64,000 bases of DNA from Trebouxia sp. TZW2008 (GCA_002118135.1 BDIU01000412.1:128664-192663); one strand, 5' to 3'. Positions 13,301-24,535 are shown, numbered from the stretch's first letter. The notes: a model not told the origin generated them from the letters alone. Numbers and translations: made by a program.

Positions 13301-16300
13301 TGATGACAGAATGGTTGCATGTGCCAGCAAAAGTCTTGGGTGTGTGGCCCAAGTCCTGTCTGGCAGTGAAGTGATTTGCAAACTTCAAAATTTGAGCTGT
13401 AAGCCAGCCTGTGTGGTGTTGAACATCATTCATTGAAGGCACTTCACTGCTTCTGCAAGCACCTAACTGCGGCACTGAACCTCCTTAACAAGCAGCTAAA
13501 CGACGCTGATGCTGACTCAGGGAATGCTGGAGCCTCATAATCAGCTGGAGCTACTGCTGACTGCTGTGCTGTTACTGTTGGTCACAAGTAATCATGCACA
13601 TCTGATTTGCTCTGGAATGTTTCAACATGGTCTGTTCTTGGCTCATTAGGCTGTGACGTGGTGGGTACAGGGAGTGCTGGAGCCTGCTAGTGGCCAGGAG
13701 CTGTTGCTGACTGTGTGGATCAATGGTGGTGCTGAGTGACGTATAACACAGTAGTAGTCAAGAGCTGCTTTACACTGTATAAATCATCGTCAATTTTTGA
13801 TCATGCGATTTGGGTTGATGTGATTTGTAAGCAGACCAATCAGGCTATTTGTCATGTGTGTAGGGAGTGCTGGAGCCTGGTAGTGGGCAGGAGCTTCTGT
13901 TGACTGTGTGGATCAATGGCGGCCTCAAAGGCACATCACAATTAGCTGCTGCCAAACAGGTATGTTCCCAGGCCAATCATGTATTTGCATATTTACGTTT
14001 GCAGCCACCAGCCAGCCAATCAAGCAGTTTACTCAAAGTTGCCAAGTTCACTTTCTGCATGCACAAACTGCTGCACAGCAATGCATGTAACCAGGACAGA
14101 GCCTGAGGCAATCCATTATCGCTTTCAGCAAGTAAGCTGTCGTGCCTGTGCTGCCTTGCAGCTGTCGATGTCACTAGTGTGCAAGCTGCCAAAGTCAGAT
14201 GGTGTCACGGAAACCATTTCGCTCTCGCAACATGCGAACTATTGACAAGCAGTCTGTGGGCTTGCTGACCAGACTATAGGCAGATGTTGCAATATCAGGA
14301 CTGGTGCATTCGTGAAATGGCTGTTGGGCATTTGCTTATTAACAGCCCCATTCTGACACAGCAGCAACCATGGCGTTTCATAATCCCCTCACGACAACTT
14401 TGCATCACCTATTCAGACACTGTGACACTTGTCAGGCAGTACCCACTCACGTGTAGGCCATTTGATCTATCACCTGCAGGATTCAACATACACCGGTCGA
14501 TGCAAGTGAATTCAATAGCTGTCTCTAAGGCATAGAACATGGCATATGTGAATGTGCAGGACTGCAAGCTGGAAGCAATTCTGGTGCTGCGCATCCAAGA
14601 TGGCAATGACATCTTTGTGAGCGTGTCTGGCAGATATCAGCCCTCCTTCTTTGGTGTCGGCCTGCAAAATCTCTCTGCATTGCCTAGGTACGTACTGCTG
14701 CGCTCTCCGAGACATCAATGCTGCGAGGTCCAGAAAGCTGTGTATGTGCTCTGCTATACATGAATGCAGACGTGTGTGTATGTGCTGTACAATACATCAA
14801 TGCTATGAGGTGAAAGTCTGTGAAAACAGCAAAAATCTCATGTAGTCTATGATGCCGGACACTTGCATGAGAAGCTTGACACATCCAGCATATGGACTGT
14901 TCTCAGAATCCTATTGTGTTAGGTCATGCAAGGATCCAGGTGAAGCATTAGCATGCCTACATTCTGATGCAGGCAGCTGGTCTCTTCGGCTGCTGAGCTA
15001 GCCCAGCAAGACAATGGTCTGCGTGTTAGCACAGGCAGGGGCTAGAAAGGAGCACCTTGGTCCATATCATGGCATGGTCGATGTTGCTGATGTCCTAACA
15101 TGGCTCTCTGGGTCTGTTCCATGTCACTCACATGCCTTGCCTATGCAGGCCGCTGGTCTCTTCAGCTTCTGAGCTTGCCCAACAAGACAGCGGGCTGCGC
15201 ATTAGCACAGGCAGGGGCACTCAAGATTCCAGCAGCAAGGAAGCAGGAAGGAGCAGCTTAGAGGAGCAGCCGGGCTCTGAGGCCTTCTATAGCCCTTCTG
15301 CCAGTCAAGCTGCCAGTCCCTCTGGTCAGTCTGCCTTTCGCATCTGCCTTTGATGGGACACTGCTGCTCACTGTAATTCCAATTGCCTGCTCCTGTGAGA
15401 CTTTCTACAGCCCTTCTGCCAGCCAAGCTGCCAGTCCCTCTGGCAAGTCTGCCTATTGCACCTGCCTCTTGTTCCTGCCCTTGACTATCCTGACTACCGC
15501 ATTTGCTGTTGCCTGTTGCTCTGTGGAGAACAGCTTGGAAAAGCAGCCAGGCCTGACCCTTTTACAGCCTGTCTGCCTGTCCCTCTGGTCGCTCGGCCTT
15601 TCACATCTGCTTATGTGTTTCTGCTGATTGGCTTGTGGGTTCTGAGACCTGATAGAGCCCATCTGCCAGTCGAGCCGCCAGTCCCCCTGGTCGGTCTGCC
15701 TTTGATGTTTGTCTTTTGCTGGGCAACTGCTGCCCAGTGTCTCTCCCATTGCCTGCTCCTCTGCGTCCTCTGCAGTCCATAAAGTCAGTTCAGACACCAG
15801 TCCTGCCCTCACTCGGCACCTCAAGTCTGCTGTCACTGCAGCTTTGCCTCATGACATTTGTTGCTAGTCTTGTACTGGTTGGTTCAGGTGCCTCACCTGA
15901 TCAGTCAGATGCTCACATCCACATGCACAGACACCACGCCAATCAGTCAGCACAGTCCCTTGACCCCTCCGCTGACCCCACACCCACCCCATCTCAGGCC
16001 CCCACACAGGATCAGCAGGATGATCCAGCCCACCTCATGCCATCTCGCGCCCACTCAGCAGATGAGTCAGCAGCCACGAGTCATGTGCCACCAGAGCTGA
16101 AGGCCATCACGTCATACCTGAGGGATAAAGGGCGCTTGCGAACGCCTGGCCTGTTTGTGAACAGCGCTGATGCTGCAATGCTCTGGGCCATGCATCAGCC
16201 TGAACAGCTTGGGACGCCTGACAGCTCTAGAGAACCCAAGAGTGGTTGCGCATTGGCAGTCAGACAAGTCAGAGAGGCGCTTGATTGTGGACAAGAGGTG

Positions 16301-19300
16301 CAAACATGCAATACTTGCTCTCAGTGCTACTGCACACCAAGCTTTGTATTGACCGGAACTTTTGTCAGGCTGTGGGACAAGTCATAAAGGCCCTGCGGTG
16401 CAGACATTCTCACACACAATGCTTGCCAGCCATTGTAGTCCAGCCATGGCTATAGATTGGTCCACCCTCTGTTGTTTGCATGCAATGATGGTCATGATGC
16501 ACATGGTAATGCATGCTCAGAAGTGTGCTCAGGCAATGCTGTGCTGATGGCGTCATTGCCATTGAGGTATCTCTTGTGTGACACATTGTTCTTGCTCTCA
16601 TGCTGCCTGTGCTGAGAGCACAGACAGCATATAAGCAACAATGGCACTGGACATGTTGCAGATGAAAATGCACATTAAAAAGCCTGCTCAGACAAGGCTT
16701 GACCCGTGACTGGCGTGCTTAAACCTATCTGTTGTGTAGGCTTCAAGCATATGATGAGTAGCTTTGGGTAGTCTGACCCATGTACCTGCATCCTCAAAAA
16801 TGTTTGACTGCAGCATTTGGGCCACACACACTTAGCGCTAGAAAGTGATGCTTGTGAAGATTGAGATCTTGCTCCCCAATTGTTCTGTAGGTTCCAAGCA
16901 CAGCCAGCCCCCATCATGTGGCAGCCACCCTGTTAGCCTTCTTTGCCTCCCTCCCAGCGCCCTTTATGCCCCCTGCCGCAGCCCAAGTCTGTGATGTGTG
17001 CGTGCCCTCTGCCAGTGCTGCTGCATCATTGCTGGCAGACTCCTTGTCCCCTGTGGAGTGGGCAGTGTTCAGGCACATCTCAGGTGCCCAAGCATTGCCA
17101 TTGACGTGCTGTTCCTGCAGCACATTGTGAGTGCTGTTGGGCCTCACACACCTAGCACCTCAACTGTCATTGTTGTTGTGAGTGATGTCAGCACAGCTGC
17201 CTCTTTGCTGCCAGACTCCTTGTCTCCTGTGGAATGGGCAGTGTTCAGACACAACCTGCGTTGCGACGGCCGCTGAAAAGCGTGCTATTCTTCAGACTTG
17301 CGTTGGGTGCGTGTAGATGCCTTGGCTTGCACCATCTTCAGTTGTCAGGACGGTGTTCAGGCACATCTCGCAAGCGACACAAAGCCTCATGGCTCACTCT
17401 CAGCATCTTGCTGTGGATGCCTGGCAGTAGTGCAATTGCCTTTGCTGGTGTCACTCGCTTTTCTTGCCAGACATGCATGACCTCTGCCAGCGCTGCTGCC
17501 GCACTGCTGGCAGACTCCCTATCACATGTGGAGCGGACGGTGTTCAGACACATCTCAGAGTGCTTTCAAGTGCTGCTGAGTCATATGCTCTGCTTCAGAA
17601 ATATATTATGTGAATAGTACATGTTTTGTTGGTGTCATTTCCTGTGAATTGTGCAGTATTCAGACATATCTCAGATGCGCTGCAATGCGCTTTGCCTTCC
17701 GCATGCATGTCAGGTTGAACCGCAGGCGTTTCGGTCTGATCTCAGGTGCACTGCAGCTGTCTTGGCTGGTTCTTGCTTCTTGTGCCTGTTCATGTTGAGT
17801 TCCATGACACTTAATGTCTGTCTCCTGCGGATTTTGGTATGTCTGGAGACATCTCAGATGTGCTGCAACTGCCTTCGCTGTCAAATTATGCTGTTCTTGC
17901 CTTAAGTGCTTGTTAATGTTGAGCCACACACAGAGTGGTAGTCCTGAACTCTGTCTGTGAGACATCCTCAGCAGCAGTCCTGATCTGATGGTAGCCGATC
18001 ATCCGATCAGCACTACCGCAGAGGATGTTCCAAAGACAGCCTTCAGGACTCAATCTGCTTACTAGTGAGGGTCTGTGACCCTGCCAGGGGCATGTAGAAG
18101 CAGTGAAGGCCTTCAGGATTCACATTGGCTTGGAGCTCAGCTTAGAATTTTGCATCTTTCCTGCTATGTTTCAGGCTATCATGAATGAGGTCGCATGAAT
18201 GAGGTCGCATGAATGAGGCACCTGATCTTGGGTACTTTGTGCTTGTGTGCTTGCATGACAGATGGGGTTTTAGTATGTCAAAAGAAGGGCACAGGATATA
18301 CCTGCAGCTGGGCTTTAGCTTGCCGCATGAAAGCCCCAAATGGTATTATTGCAATGTCCTGTGACGTCTGGAGCTTTCTGCAGCAGTCCAAAGACCACCT
18401 GCAGATGTTCCTTGTGCTGTTCCTTGACTTACTGAGAAATATCAGTAAGTCTTCAAGTACACAAACACAAAGCCTTCCCTCAACTTACTGAAGATCAGCC
18501 AAGTGCATAAGCACAAGGAACAATGTCTAGGCACAACAGTGAGGGGGATTCAGCACGTGCTTGCTGTAGTCTGAGATGTGTTTTGCATGGCAGTCTCATT
18601 CACAGCCTCAGGTCACAGCAACTATCTCACACAAGCAAGGTGATGATGACTCATACTTGAATCTGCCCTTGCAGAGTGACTGCAGGAGGCTCTATCATGT
18701 GACACACAGAGCGATGATGACTCATGCTTGAATTTGCTTAGGCAGAGCCACTACAGGAGGCTTGACATCCCATGATATACAGAGTGATCATGTCATGCTT
18801 GGGTCTGCCCTTCCACAGTCAATACAGGAGGCTGTATCTTATGACACACAGGGAAAAATCATGACTCATGATTGGGTTTGCTCATGCAGAACTACTACAA
18901 GAAGCCCTAGCACATGACAACTCCTCTGCTAATGGCTTGACACCTTCTGGACTAGCTGCACTGTTTGCAGAGTCCTGGTTTCCCAGCCAGACTCCTGGTT
19001 ACGGAGCAGCAGGTGAGCAGCAAGTCTCTCTGCAAGACATGCACATTTTGCCATTCTTACAATGTACACAAGCACATCTCAAAACCACGTGGTCCTGTGC
19101 CAACTTGTGCTGCATGTGCATCAGCTTAGGCATGGAACGCTGACGCTTTGCTCACTCGTAACCCGCCTACTCACCACTATCAACTATGAGGAACGTAAAC
19201 GCATAAGTTGTGTTGCAGATGCGCTCGTGCGTAAGTGGTCGTTGGGTCTTAGACCATGTCATGCTGGACTGCATTGCATGAAGGCATCTTGTGGCAGTGA

Positions 19301-19592
19301 TCTCATGCATGGCAACCTCCAGAGCAAACTTTTTGCCTGTCTACAAGGGCTCAGGACAGCACATTATCAAACAACCACGGGCTCTGATTTGCACTGGCGC
19401 AGTCCAGCTTCCAGTGTGATGTTTGTCAGTTGTGTACCATGTTGATCATCTCATCTTGTACGTGATGCAGGGCAAAATCTCAAGCCTGAGGATGTTGCAG
19501 AGCTGCAACGAATGGCAGAGAATGTCAGCCTTGTGGCGGATCGACGCACTGCATTTCTGGCATTGTTTCTGGAAACTGACCAGTCGCATTGA
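4346..19592 (+). CDS. OCRL: Inositol polyphosphate 5-phosphatase with ASH and RhoGAP domains (OCRL/INPP5B type)
   Basis: The family removes the 5-phosphate from PI(4,5)P2 and related phosphoinositides on endosomes, Golgi and the ciliary base. The 21 exons are 4346-4387, 4534-4630, 4859-5016, 5506-5650, 6085-6151, 6725-6807, 7250-7371, 7725-7851, 8045-8253, 8588-8674, 9876-10006, 10708-10807, 11103-11344, 12245-12443, 13864-13959, 14560-14687, 15149-15324, 15888-16297, 16891-17083, 18890-19012 and 19471-19592; total 3057 nt, 1018 residues, all phases consistent. Catalytic motifs seen are VGTYNVNGR, GFQEVVPLNA, GTGMMGLLGNKG, AHLASGENEGDE, WMGDLNYRL, TPAWTDRIL and SDHKPV. An ASH domain follows (HLILRNTGQV to SGRYQPSFFG), then a RhoGAP-like domain from VPPELKAITSYL. 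The latter has TPGLF where active GAPs carry the arginine finger, so it is probably inactive, as in OCRL. There is no N-terminal PH domain. Three donors are GC (7372, 10808, 12444). Many introns contain decayed exon-edge copies, listed separately. Confidence 0.93.
6172..6246. repeat. CTG/CCG triplet microsatellite
   Basis: About 75 bp of nearly pure CTG with interspersed CCG units just after the donor of OCRL-like exon 5 (6152). It lies in the intron, so the poly-Leu, poly-Ala and poly-Gln readings of it are artefacts. Confidence 0.9.
8436..8525 (+). repeat. Decayed copy of the start of OCRL exon 10
   Basis: This matches 8560-8650, the 3' end of the intron plus the exon encoding WMGDLNYRL, displaced by about 121 bp. 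The copy keeps GTGAGCAGC and the surrounding order, but has indels and a stop and lacks a usable exon. Found by eye; not scored. Confidence 0.75.
9555..9850 (+). repeat. Two decayed copies of OCRL exon 11
   Basis: The intact exon is 9876-10006. Upstream copies near 9565-9680 and 9745-9845 keep the head (ATGCAGGC, then TCTGAT) and the core that corresponds to DKLLEADEL and VREGRA. The nearer copy still reads GGTGAGGGAGAGCAGGGCC but diverges after it. Both are interrupted by frameshifts. Confidence 0.8.
10190..10258. repeat. Short intronic hairpin
   Basis: The arm AGGTGCTGTTCTGCT at about 10194 pairs with AGCAGAACAGCACCT at about 10239, and pairing continues inward with mismatches around a loop near 10220, in OCRL intron 11. 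It has the size of a small-RNA hairpin. No expression evidence can be given. Confidence 0.6.
11725..12244 (+). repeat. Four decayed copies of the ASH-domain exon (OCRL exon 14)
   Basis: The intact exon starts at 12245. Copies start at 11738, 11867, 12005 and 12140, a spacing of 105-138 bp. Each begins with AG|GTGTGAG or AAGTGTGAG (coding CEL or CEV) after a TGTCTG pyrimidine stretch. Copies 1 and 3 retain the HLIL..TGQV segment. Copy 2 is cut short by GTCAGG. One open frame runs through 11691-12497 across all five copies, so some could still be translated if retained. Confidence 0.88.
13505..13745 (+). repeat. Two decayed copies of OCRL exon 15
   Basis: The intact exon is 13864-13959 (GVLEPGSGQELLL). 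Copies near 13516 and 13672 keep GGGA(A/G)TGCTGGAGCCT and the CTGACTG(T/C)... core. The nearer one reaches the codons for TVWING before TGA. The farther one is shorter and more diverged. Confidence 0.82.
14965..15050 (+). repeat. Decayed copy of the start of OCRL exon 17
   Basis: It matches 15143-15220 including the acceptor (ATGCAGGC). It has GAGCTAGCCCAGCAAGAC against GAGCTTGCCCAACAAGAC in the exon, so the copy contains an in-frame TAG, then runs into unrelated sequence after GCAGGGGC. Confidence 0.85.
15385..15725 (+). repeat. Decayed copies of the 3' end of OCRL exon 17
   Basis: The exon ends with codons for SPSASQAASPS followed by GTCAGTCTGCC (donor at 15325). The same end-plus-donor block recurs near 15400-15470 and 15640-15715, with a more diverged one near 15560-15600. 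The 15430 copy has GCAAGT at the donor position. These duplicate the donor side, unlike most arrays here. Confidence 0.78.
16578..16650. repeat. Short intronic hairpin
   Basis: ATGCTGCCTGTGCT near 16599 pairs with AGCACAGACAGCAT near 16616, and pairing continues outward through CATTGTT/AACAATG with bulges. It lies in OCRL intron 18. Confidence 0.5.
17175..17690 (+). repeat. Decayed copies of the 3' end of the RhoGAP exon (OCRL exon 19)
   Basis: The intact exon ends at 17083 with codons for LLADSLSPVEWAVFRHIS. Similar blocks end near 17262, 17373, 17556 and 17676. The first two differ little in GGGCAGTGTTCAG; the third reads LLADSLSHVERTVFRHIS but lacks the next exon's context. All follow the functional donor, so they are donor-side copies. 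Confidence 0.83.
18655..18885 (+). repeat. Decayed copies of the start of OCRL exon 20
   Basis: Four successive units near 18670, 18740, 18820 and the true exon (18890) share GACTCATG(C/A)TTG, a pyrimidine stretch ending in GCAG or ACAG, then (C/A)TACAGGAGGC or its exon equivalent CTACAAGAAGCC. Spacing is about 70-80 bp. The early units lack the downstream coding. Confidence 0.75.
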
Positions 19593-19754
19593 TTCTGCTC
19601 CAGCAAAGTTTAATCTTGTTACTCATAAGCGTCTCAGACCTCCTGATTCCTTTGTTTGGCTTGTGATCATGTGATCGTGGCCAACAGACAGCAAAATTTG
19701 AGGTTTCGCAAGACACAAGATCAGCACAAGCAGCTGGCATGGTCAATGCATCAG

Positions 19755-20272
19755 TGCAAAGCTGGAATTATCTCAAAAGCTCTGGGCCCTGCAAGAAACA
19801 CGATGGGCCAGATTGCTTGAGTCTGTGCATGACTGGCACAGGAAAGCCTATCAGTGTCTGTGTCCTCAACATCCAACAGTGTGACCAGGTTGATCAAGCA
19901 ACACAAACACTGGCATACAGCGTTCCTTTAGTGTAGTCAACTGTCGGTGCTGCATGCCCGCGAGTTTCATGTGAACATTGTGCTGTATGCTGCAAGGTGC
20001 ATTGCCCGAAGATCAGGCTGTTTTTCAATCCATTGATTGCAGTGTGGTCGCCATCTTGATTGTTTTGCTTTTCAATTGCCACCTGGCATTTCCTGCCTAG
20101 ACCCTTGTGAAGTGAAACCATCTTTGCCAAATGAGGAGTTTTTGACTGCAGGACTCAGATACGGGCTGCTGATGCCAGCTTGCCCGGCGAGCTTCAGCTG
20201 ACATTGCGCAAAGCTTTACTTGCTGCATATTCGCTTGCTGCAGTGTCACCCATATGCAATTCAGTGCGGTGA
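19755..20272 (+). CDS. Orphan exon pair after the OCRL stop
   Basis: Two coding-like blocks, 19755-19853 and 20152-20272 (stop at 20270-20272), join in phase and read as charged helical sequence (KLWALQETRWARLLESVHDW, then RAADASLPGELQLTLRKALL). I do not recognise them and find no start codon. They could be alternative 3' exons of the OCRL-like gene through a weak donor at 19565, or the end of a small separate gene whose 5' exons overlap it. The main OCRL frame stops at 19590-19592, where the RhoGAP domain is expected to end. Confidence 0.4.
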
Positions 20273-20350
20273 TATCATTGTTATAGCAGTTTGATCGGGA
20301 TCTGTTGCTTCCTCGTTAGGACACTTGCGCTTACTGCAGCGGCTGTGTAG

Positions 20351-21764
20351 ATGAGCTTGCGGGGCGAGGACAGCGACGGCAAGGTAGCATGCATAGTCTG
20401 CGCATTGCAATGGCTCTGTCATTCTGCTGCTGTTCATAAGCAAGCCAGCAGATCTGCGTGTTCTGAAGACAGACTTACAGCAAGCCTGAGGCTTTATGGA
20501 CCGAGCTCGCGGCAGCTCCAGAAGGCACAGAACAGGGTTGGTACAACAAGGCTGTAGCATATTGGGACTCTCAAGAAGCTTCAGTGAATGGCGTCCTGGG
20601 TGGTTTTGGGCATGTATCTGATGATGACATCGCAGAGAGTCGCAAGTTTCTGTGCAAGGTATGGCTGTTGAGCTAAAGTACAGGTCTACTGTGGCATGCA
20701 GCGATGGCAGGTCACATGGCATAGGAATGCCTGCTATGGTCAAATAGTGAAATCCTGCTGCAGGCTTTAGGCAAAACTGGTCAGGCTCCTTTTGGAGCTT
20801 GCGCTGCAGGTACAAAATAATGATTGGGATATACTTGGCAATTTTGATAGCAGTCTGAAAAAGCTCTTATTTTCCTATGCCATGTGCAATAGCAACACAC
20901 ATGCTGATGCCAAAATGCTTCATGCTGCCTTGCGCATGCGTGACTCATGTATGTTGATCTTGTGCTTGCATTATGCAATGCATGCCCTCATGGTCACAGC
21001 TCATGTGCGAATCAGACATGCAATGCAACCCTTTTGCAGATTGCGGAGCTGGAGTGGGCCGTGTCTCTGAAAACCTCCTTCTGCATCACTTCCAAGAGGT
21101 TGATTTGATAGAACCATCCCATCACTATATAGAGACAGCTCGTAAATCTCTTTGCGACGCTAGCAGTGCCCATCCCTGGCCTGCTCAGCACAAGGCTGCT
21201 AGATTTTTTGAAATGGGACTAGAGAAGTGGACTCCAGAGAGCGAAAGGTTCACAGGATGAGCGCCTTTTTGAATGCCATGTATAGGCTCCTCTCTGGCCA
21301 CAGTGATCCACATTGATGCCATTGCAATGCAGATATGATGTCATCTGGGTGCAGTGGGCTTTGCTCTACCTAACAGATGGTACGATCTCTGGCTGCCTCT
21401 GTCATTCTGCTTCTGCATTCACTATTCCTGCAAAGTGATGACTACTTTCAGGGCTTCTTGCATCAGCACACATCGCGCTGATGACTTGTGGTCTGTTTCT
21501 GTTGCAGATGATGCCATTGCGTTTTTTGACAGATGCAAGGCTGGTTTGAAACCAGGCGGCATAATTGTCGTGAAGGAAAACATATGCAAACATACAGAGT
21601 TTGTGGTAGACAAAGAAGACTCCAGCCTCACACGATCAAACAAGTATATGCTGCAGCTGTTTGCCAAGAGCAAAATGTCTGTCCAGTATAATGTTGTCCA
21701 GCGCAACTTCCCAAAAGAGCTGTTTCCAGTACGCATGTATGCCATCAAGCCAAGGACGAGCTGA
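20351..21764 (+). CDS. NTMT1: Alpha-N-terminal protein methyltransferase (NTMT1/METTL11 family)
   Basis: The enzyme uses S-adenosylmethionine to methylate the exposed alpha-amino group of proteins that start X-Pro-Lys after Met removal. Six exons, 20351-20383, 20473-20658, 20764-20809, 21040-21247, 21333-21379 and 21508-21764, give 258 residues with all phases consistent, close to the family's usual size. Family signatures visible are WYNKAVAYWDS, GVLGGFGHVSDDDI, the SAM-binding loop DCGAGVGR, YDVIWVQWALLYLTD, GLKPGGIIVVKENIC and the C-terminal VRMYAIKP. The short first exon (MSLRGEDSDGK) has the first ATG of the chain. Its stop lies 13 bp from the stop of the converging BRCT gene. No exon-copy arrays were seen in its short introns. 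Confidence 0.95.
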
Positions 21765-21777
21765 AGCTGCCAGGCTG

Positions 21778-24208
21778 CTAGGCTAGAATGAATCTACTGC
21801 TTAATGAACATTTCCTGTTGTGTGAAGTGTTAGAGTCATTGTTCAAGAGATGTCCAGTACTAGCTTGCCACATTTTGTCGCACCAGTACACATCCTCTTC
21901 ATCATGTTGCTGTGCCTGTTGCTGCTGTGGAAATTTTGCTCGGGATGACAGCAATTTGAACCTGCCTTCAATGACCTCAGCCCTGCTGTGCCACAAGCCT
22001 GGTCTAGCAACAAGCTCATGGTCCTGGATGTTGACTTGTTCGAGAAGTAATCTTCCTGTCTTCAGGTTCAGTAGATCCTCTCTGCAGTGACACAATCATT
22101 GCATGTCAGGAGTCAACAAAGCCCTGTTGAGTCAGAAACTAGATGTCAAAGGATCCGGCATCAATGCATGAAATAAAGTTTGTGCTCAGTTCGTTGCCAA
22201 TAGATACAATGCAGCAAAGTGCTCAAAGTGGCATGCTATGCAAGCTATCAATGCAGCAACGAGTGATTCAGGACAAGTCCCAAAGTTGTGCATGGTAGCC
22301 GCTGCATATGCAGCATACTCAAGTCACAGCCTGATCATGAGGTCACAAACCTGTCATCAAAATACCCATGCTCTACCCACAGGCCTTGACCATCAGGCAG
22401 AGCATAGCAGTGTACCAGATTGCAGTAAGCCTCACTGCGATCGCCATTGTCCAGATCTTCATAGTATACCTGGGCAGCACATACAACTGCAGCATGTCAA
22501 GTTTTGACAGCAATTTGGGAATGTCAGCTGGCATGCATGACAGTCGTGGAAAGTCACTGAGTTAGCTGTTTGACTATTGTTTTGCCAGCTGCAAATGCAG
22601 TCCATCACCCGTATGCCTGATGCAACCTGCCAAGCATGAGTCAGCAATGGATGCACAAACACTTCAAACAGTTTGACAGCCACATCTTGATAGCAATCAA
22701 AAGCTCACCAGAGCACCTTGTGTCTTGTCCCTGATGTCAAAGCAGTGCTGTGTGCCATATTCGTCAGTCACTTTTAGCGCTTGATAGAACACCACGCCTT
22801 GCATGCTGCTCAGATTGTGGTACTGCTTCACAGAATTGCCCTTTGGTATCTTCTTGAAAGGGTGCAGTCCCACTACATCCAAAGCAGGAGATCTAGCACG
22901 CTGCTTTGGCCCTTGGTCTTCAATTGCAGCCCCAGGACTATCTTCATCTGTTGATTCGGGGTCAAAAATGACACCATAAACATGCTGAGAAGTTGTCAAG
23001 GACTTGTTGCATGATGCAGGACTGTTGCTGGCTCTGACTGCAGGAGCTGAAGGGTTGCTGATGGTTGGCAGGCTGTGATTGATACATTGCAGCAATACAG
23101 AATGAGCTACGTCAGCCTGCAAAGGCAGTACGTCTGCGCCTTGCAAGTTGGTGCCAGTGAGATTGGCTTGCTCAAGAGGGCTGCTCCTGATTCTCCTGCA
23201 TGCAAGTTGCAGCGAATTCCTTGTCAAAGCTATTTCTGTCCAATGGCATGGGACATACTTTGTTAAGACGCTCTGTTTCTCTGATTCAAGGTTGAAGCAT
23301 GCAATTATGGGTTGCTTGTCAAAATCAAGCATGTGTCCCACTCCTGCAGTTGGCAACTAGTTGCTGAGCTCACCAATGAATGTCAGAGGCTGCAGACGCC
23401 AGCAAGGCAGCAGATGAGCTGTCAAAGCCTGTACTGAACTCCGGAGTGGTAGTTCCCACTGATGCCGGCGAGGGCGGTGGTAAGCCAGGGGACATGTCAT
23501 CTGGATCTTTGCTTGCTTTTGTGGCATCATTGTTGGCAGGACTGATGCCTGTCAGAGAAATACACTACTTGAGCATGAATGGTCATTCTTATCAGAAACC
23601 ATCCCTGCCGCAGGACTACGGTGCGTGAGCATGAATTGGCGTGTATGCAGGCAGAGAGGGTCGTTGTATTTGTGTACATCTCAGATGCCTTGTCATGCTG
23701 TACCTGATTTGGGACTAAGGGTATTGAACAGCAGCAAGTCTGCAAGAGAAGACACTGTATTGGCTTCAGCTGCCCGCAGAACCTCCACTTGGACTGGCTC
23801 TGGCTGCCATTGTGCTTGTGCATTGTCTGATTGTTGTGTTGTTGAGGCAGAGCTATGTGCGTTTCGTCTGTCACTGTTTGAGGCCCATTTTTGGCAAGTG
23901 TATACAGGTGCTAGACTTTCAAAGGGGATCAGATACTTGTGCACGGGCAGCACAGTCTGGCAAGCAACGCTGTCACACAGCCATCTATGTTGCACAACAG
24001 GGATTTTCCAGGTGTGAGCAACGCTGACTTTTTCACTGTCTGGCAAGGCTGTGTCTCGGCATACTAGATGCGTTGTCACGCCGTAAGTCAGGTCCCCTCG
24101 ATATTGACCCCCTAGTTTCCATGCAAGCTGTCTGATCTGTCTCCGAACTGCTCCAAAATAGCCTGTTCCGGTGATCACAACCTGATCAGCAGGACGAGAA
24201 CTGGACAT
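21778..24208 (-). CDS. BRCT-domain protein with unassigned C-terminal region
   Basis: Five exons, on the minus strand: 24208-23704, 23548-23374, 23195-22709, 22469-22366 and 22081-21778 (stop TAG), total 524 residues, in phase. Residues about 9-85 form a BRCT domain: VVITGTGYFGAVRRQIRQLA, GVTTHLVCRD, then the Trp of HRWLCDSV and a terminal KYLIP. BRCT domains bind phosphopeptides in DNA-damage signalling and replication. The middle is Ser/Thr/Pro-rich and probably disordered. The C-terminal third (GVVFYQALKV, VYYEDLDNGDRSEAYCNL, LKTGRLLLEQVNIQDHELV, HSRAEVIEGRFKLL) looks folded, but I cannot place it; a chromatin-reader fold is only a guess. The ATG at 24208 is the first in the frame. It faces the SEP-like gene across 327 bp. 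Confidence 0.8.
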
Positions 24209-24535
24209 CCGGGGGCCGGGTAGGTCAAAAGTTCGGCAGACGTGCGACACTCAGAGCGGCCTGTGTTGTGGCAAAAGCAAAAGCTCGATGCATCAAGACC
24301 TACTTTGTTGAACATTGTCGTGTCAAAAACTTTCCACACAAAGCCATTAACTTTAGTCTATTAAGTCCGCACGCAAGGCAGTGCACTTGACACACTTATT
24401 CCGGAGACAATCAAACAGTGGCGCAACACTGTGATGGTAAACGCATGTCCAACAGCACGAGCGTCAAACGTTGCAGTGCTGTCTATTGCAAAGTGTGGTG
24501 CTTGACAAGTGGACACTGCTTAGGTCCCAAGCAAG
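24209..24535. promoter_or_regulatory. Putative bidirectional promoter, BRCT / SEP-like
   Basis: This is the 327-bp gap between divergent ATGs at 24208 (minus) and 24536 (plus). The BRCT-proximal part is CpG-rich. No coding exon or clear TATA box was found. Confidence 0.5.

Noticed and set aside
17985..18025. Small inverted repeat around GATCATCCGATC
   Set aside because: The stem is too short and interrupted to stand out from background.
22060..22081. Alternative last exon frame of the BRCT gene (RGSTEPEDRKITSRTSQHPG)
   Set aside because: It needs a different donor and stops quickly; the chosen frame gives 101 codons of patterned sequence and fits a GTATTT donor in phase.
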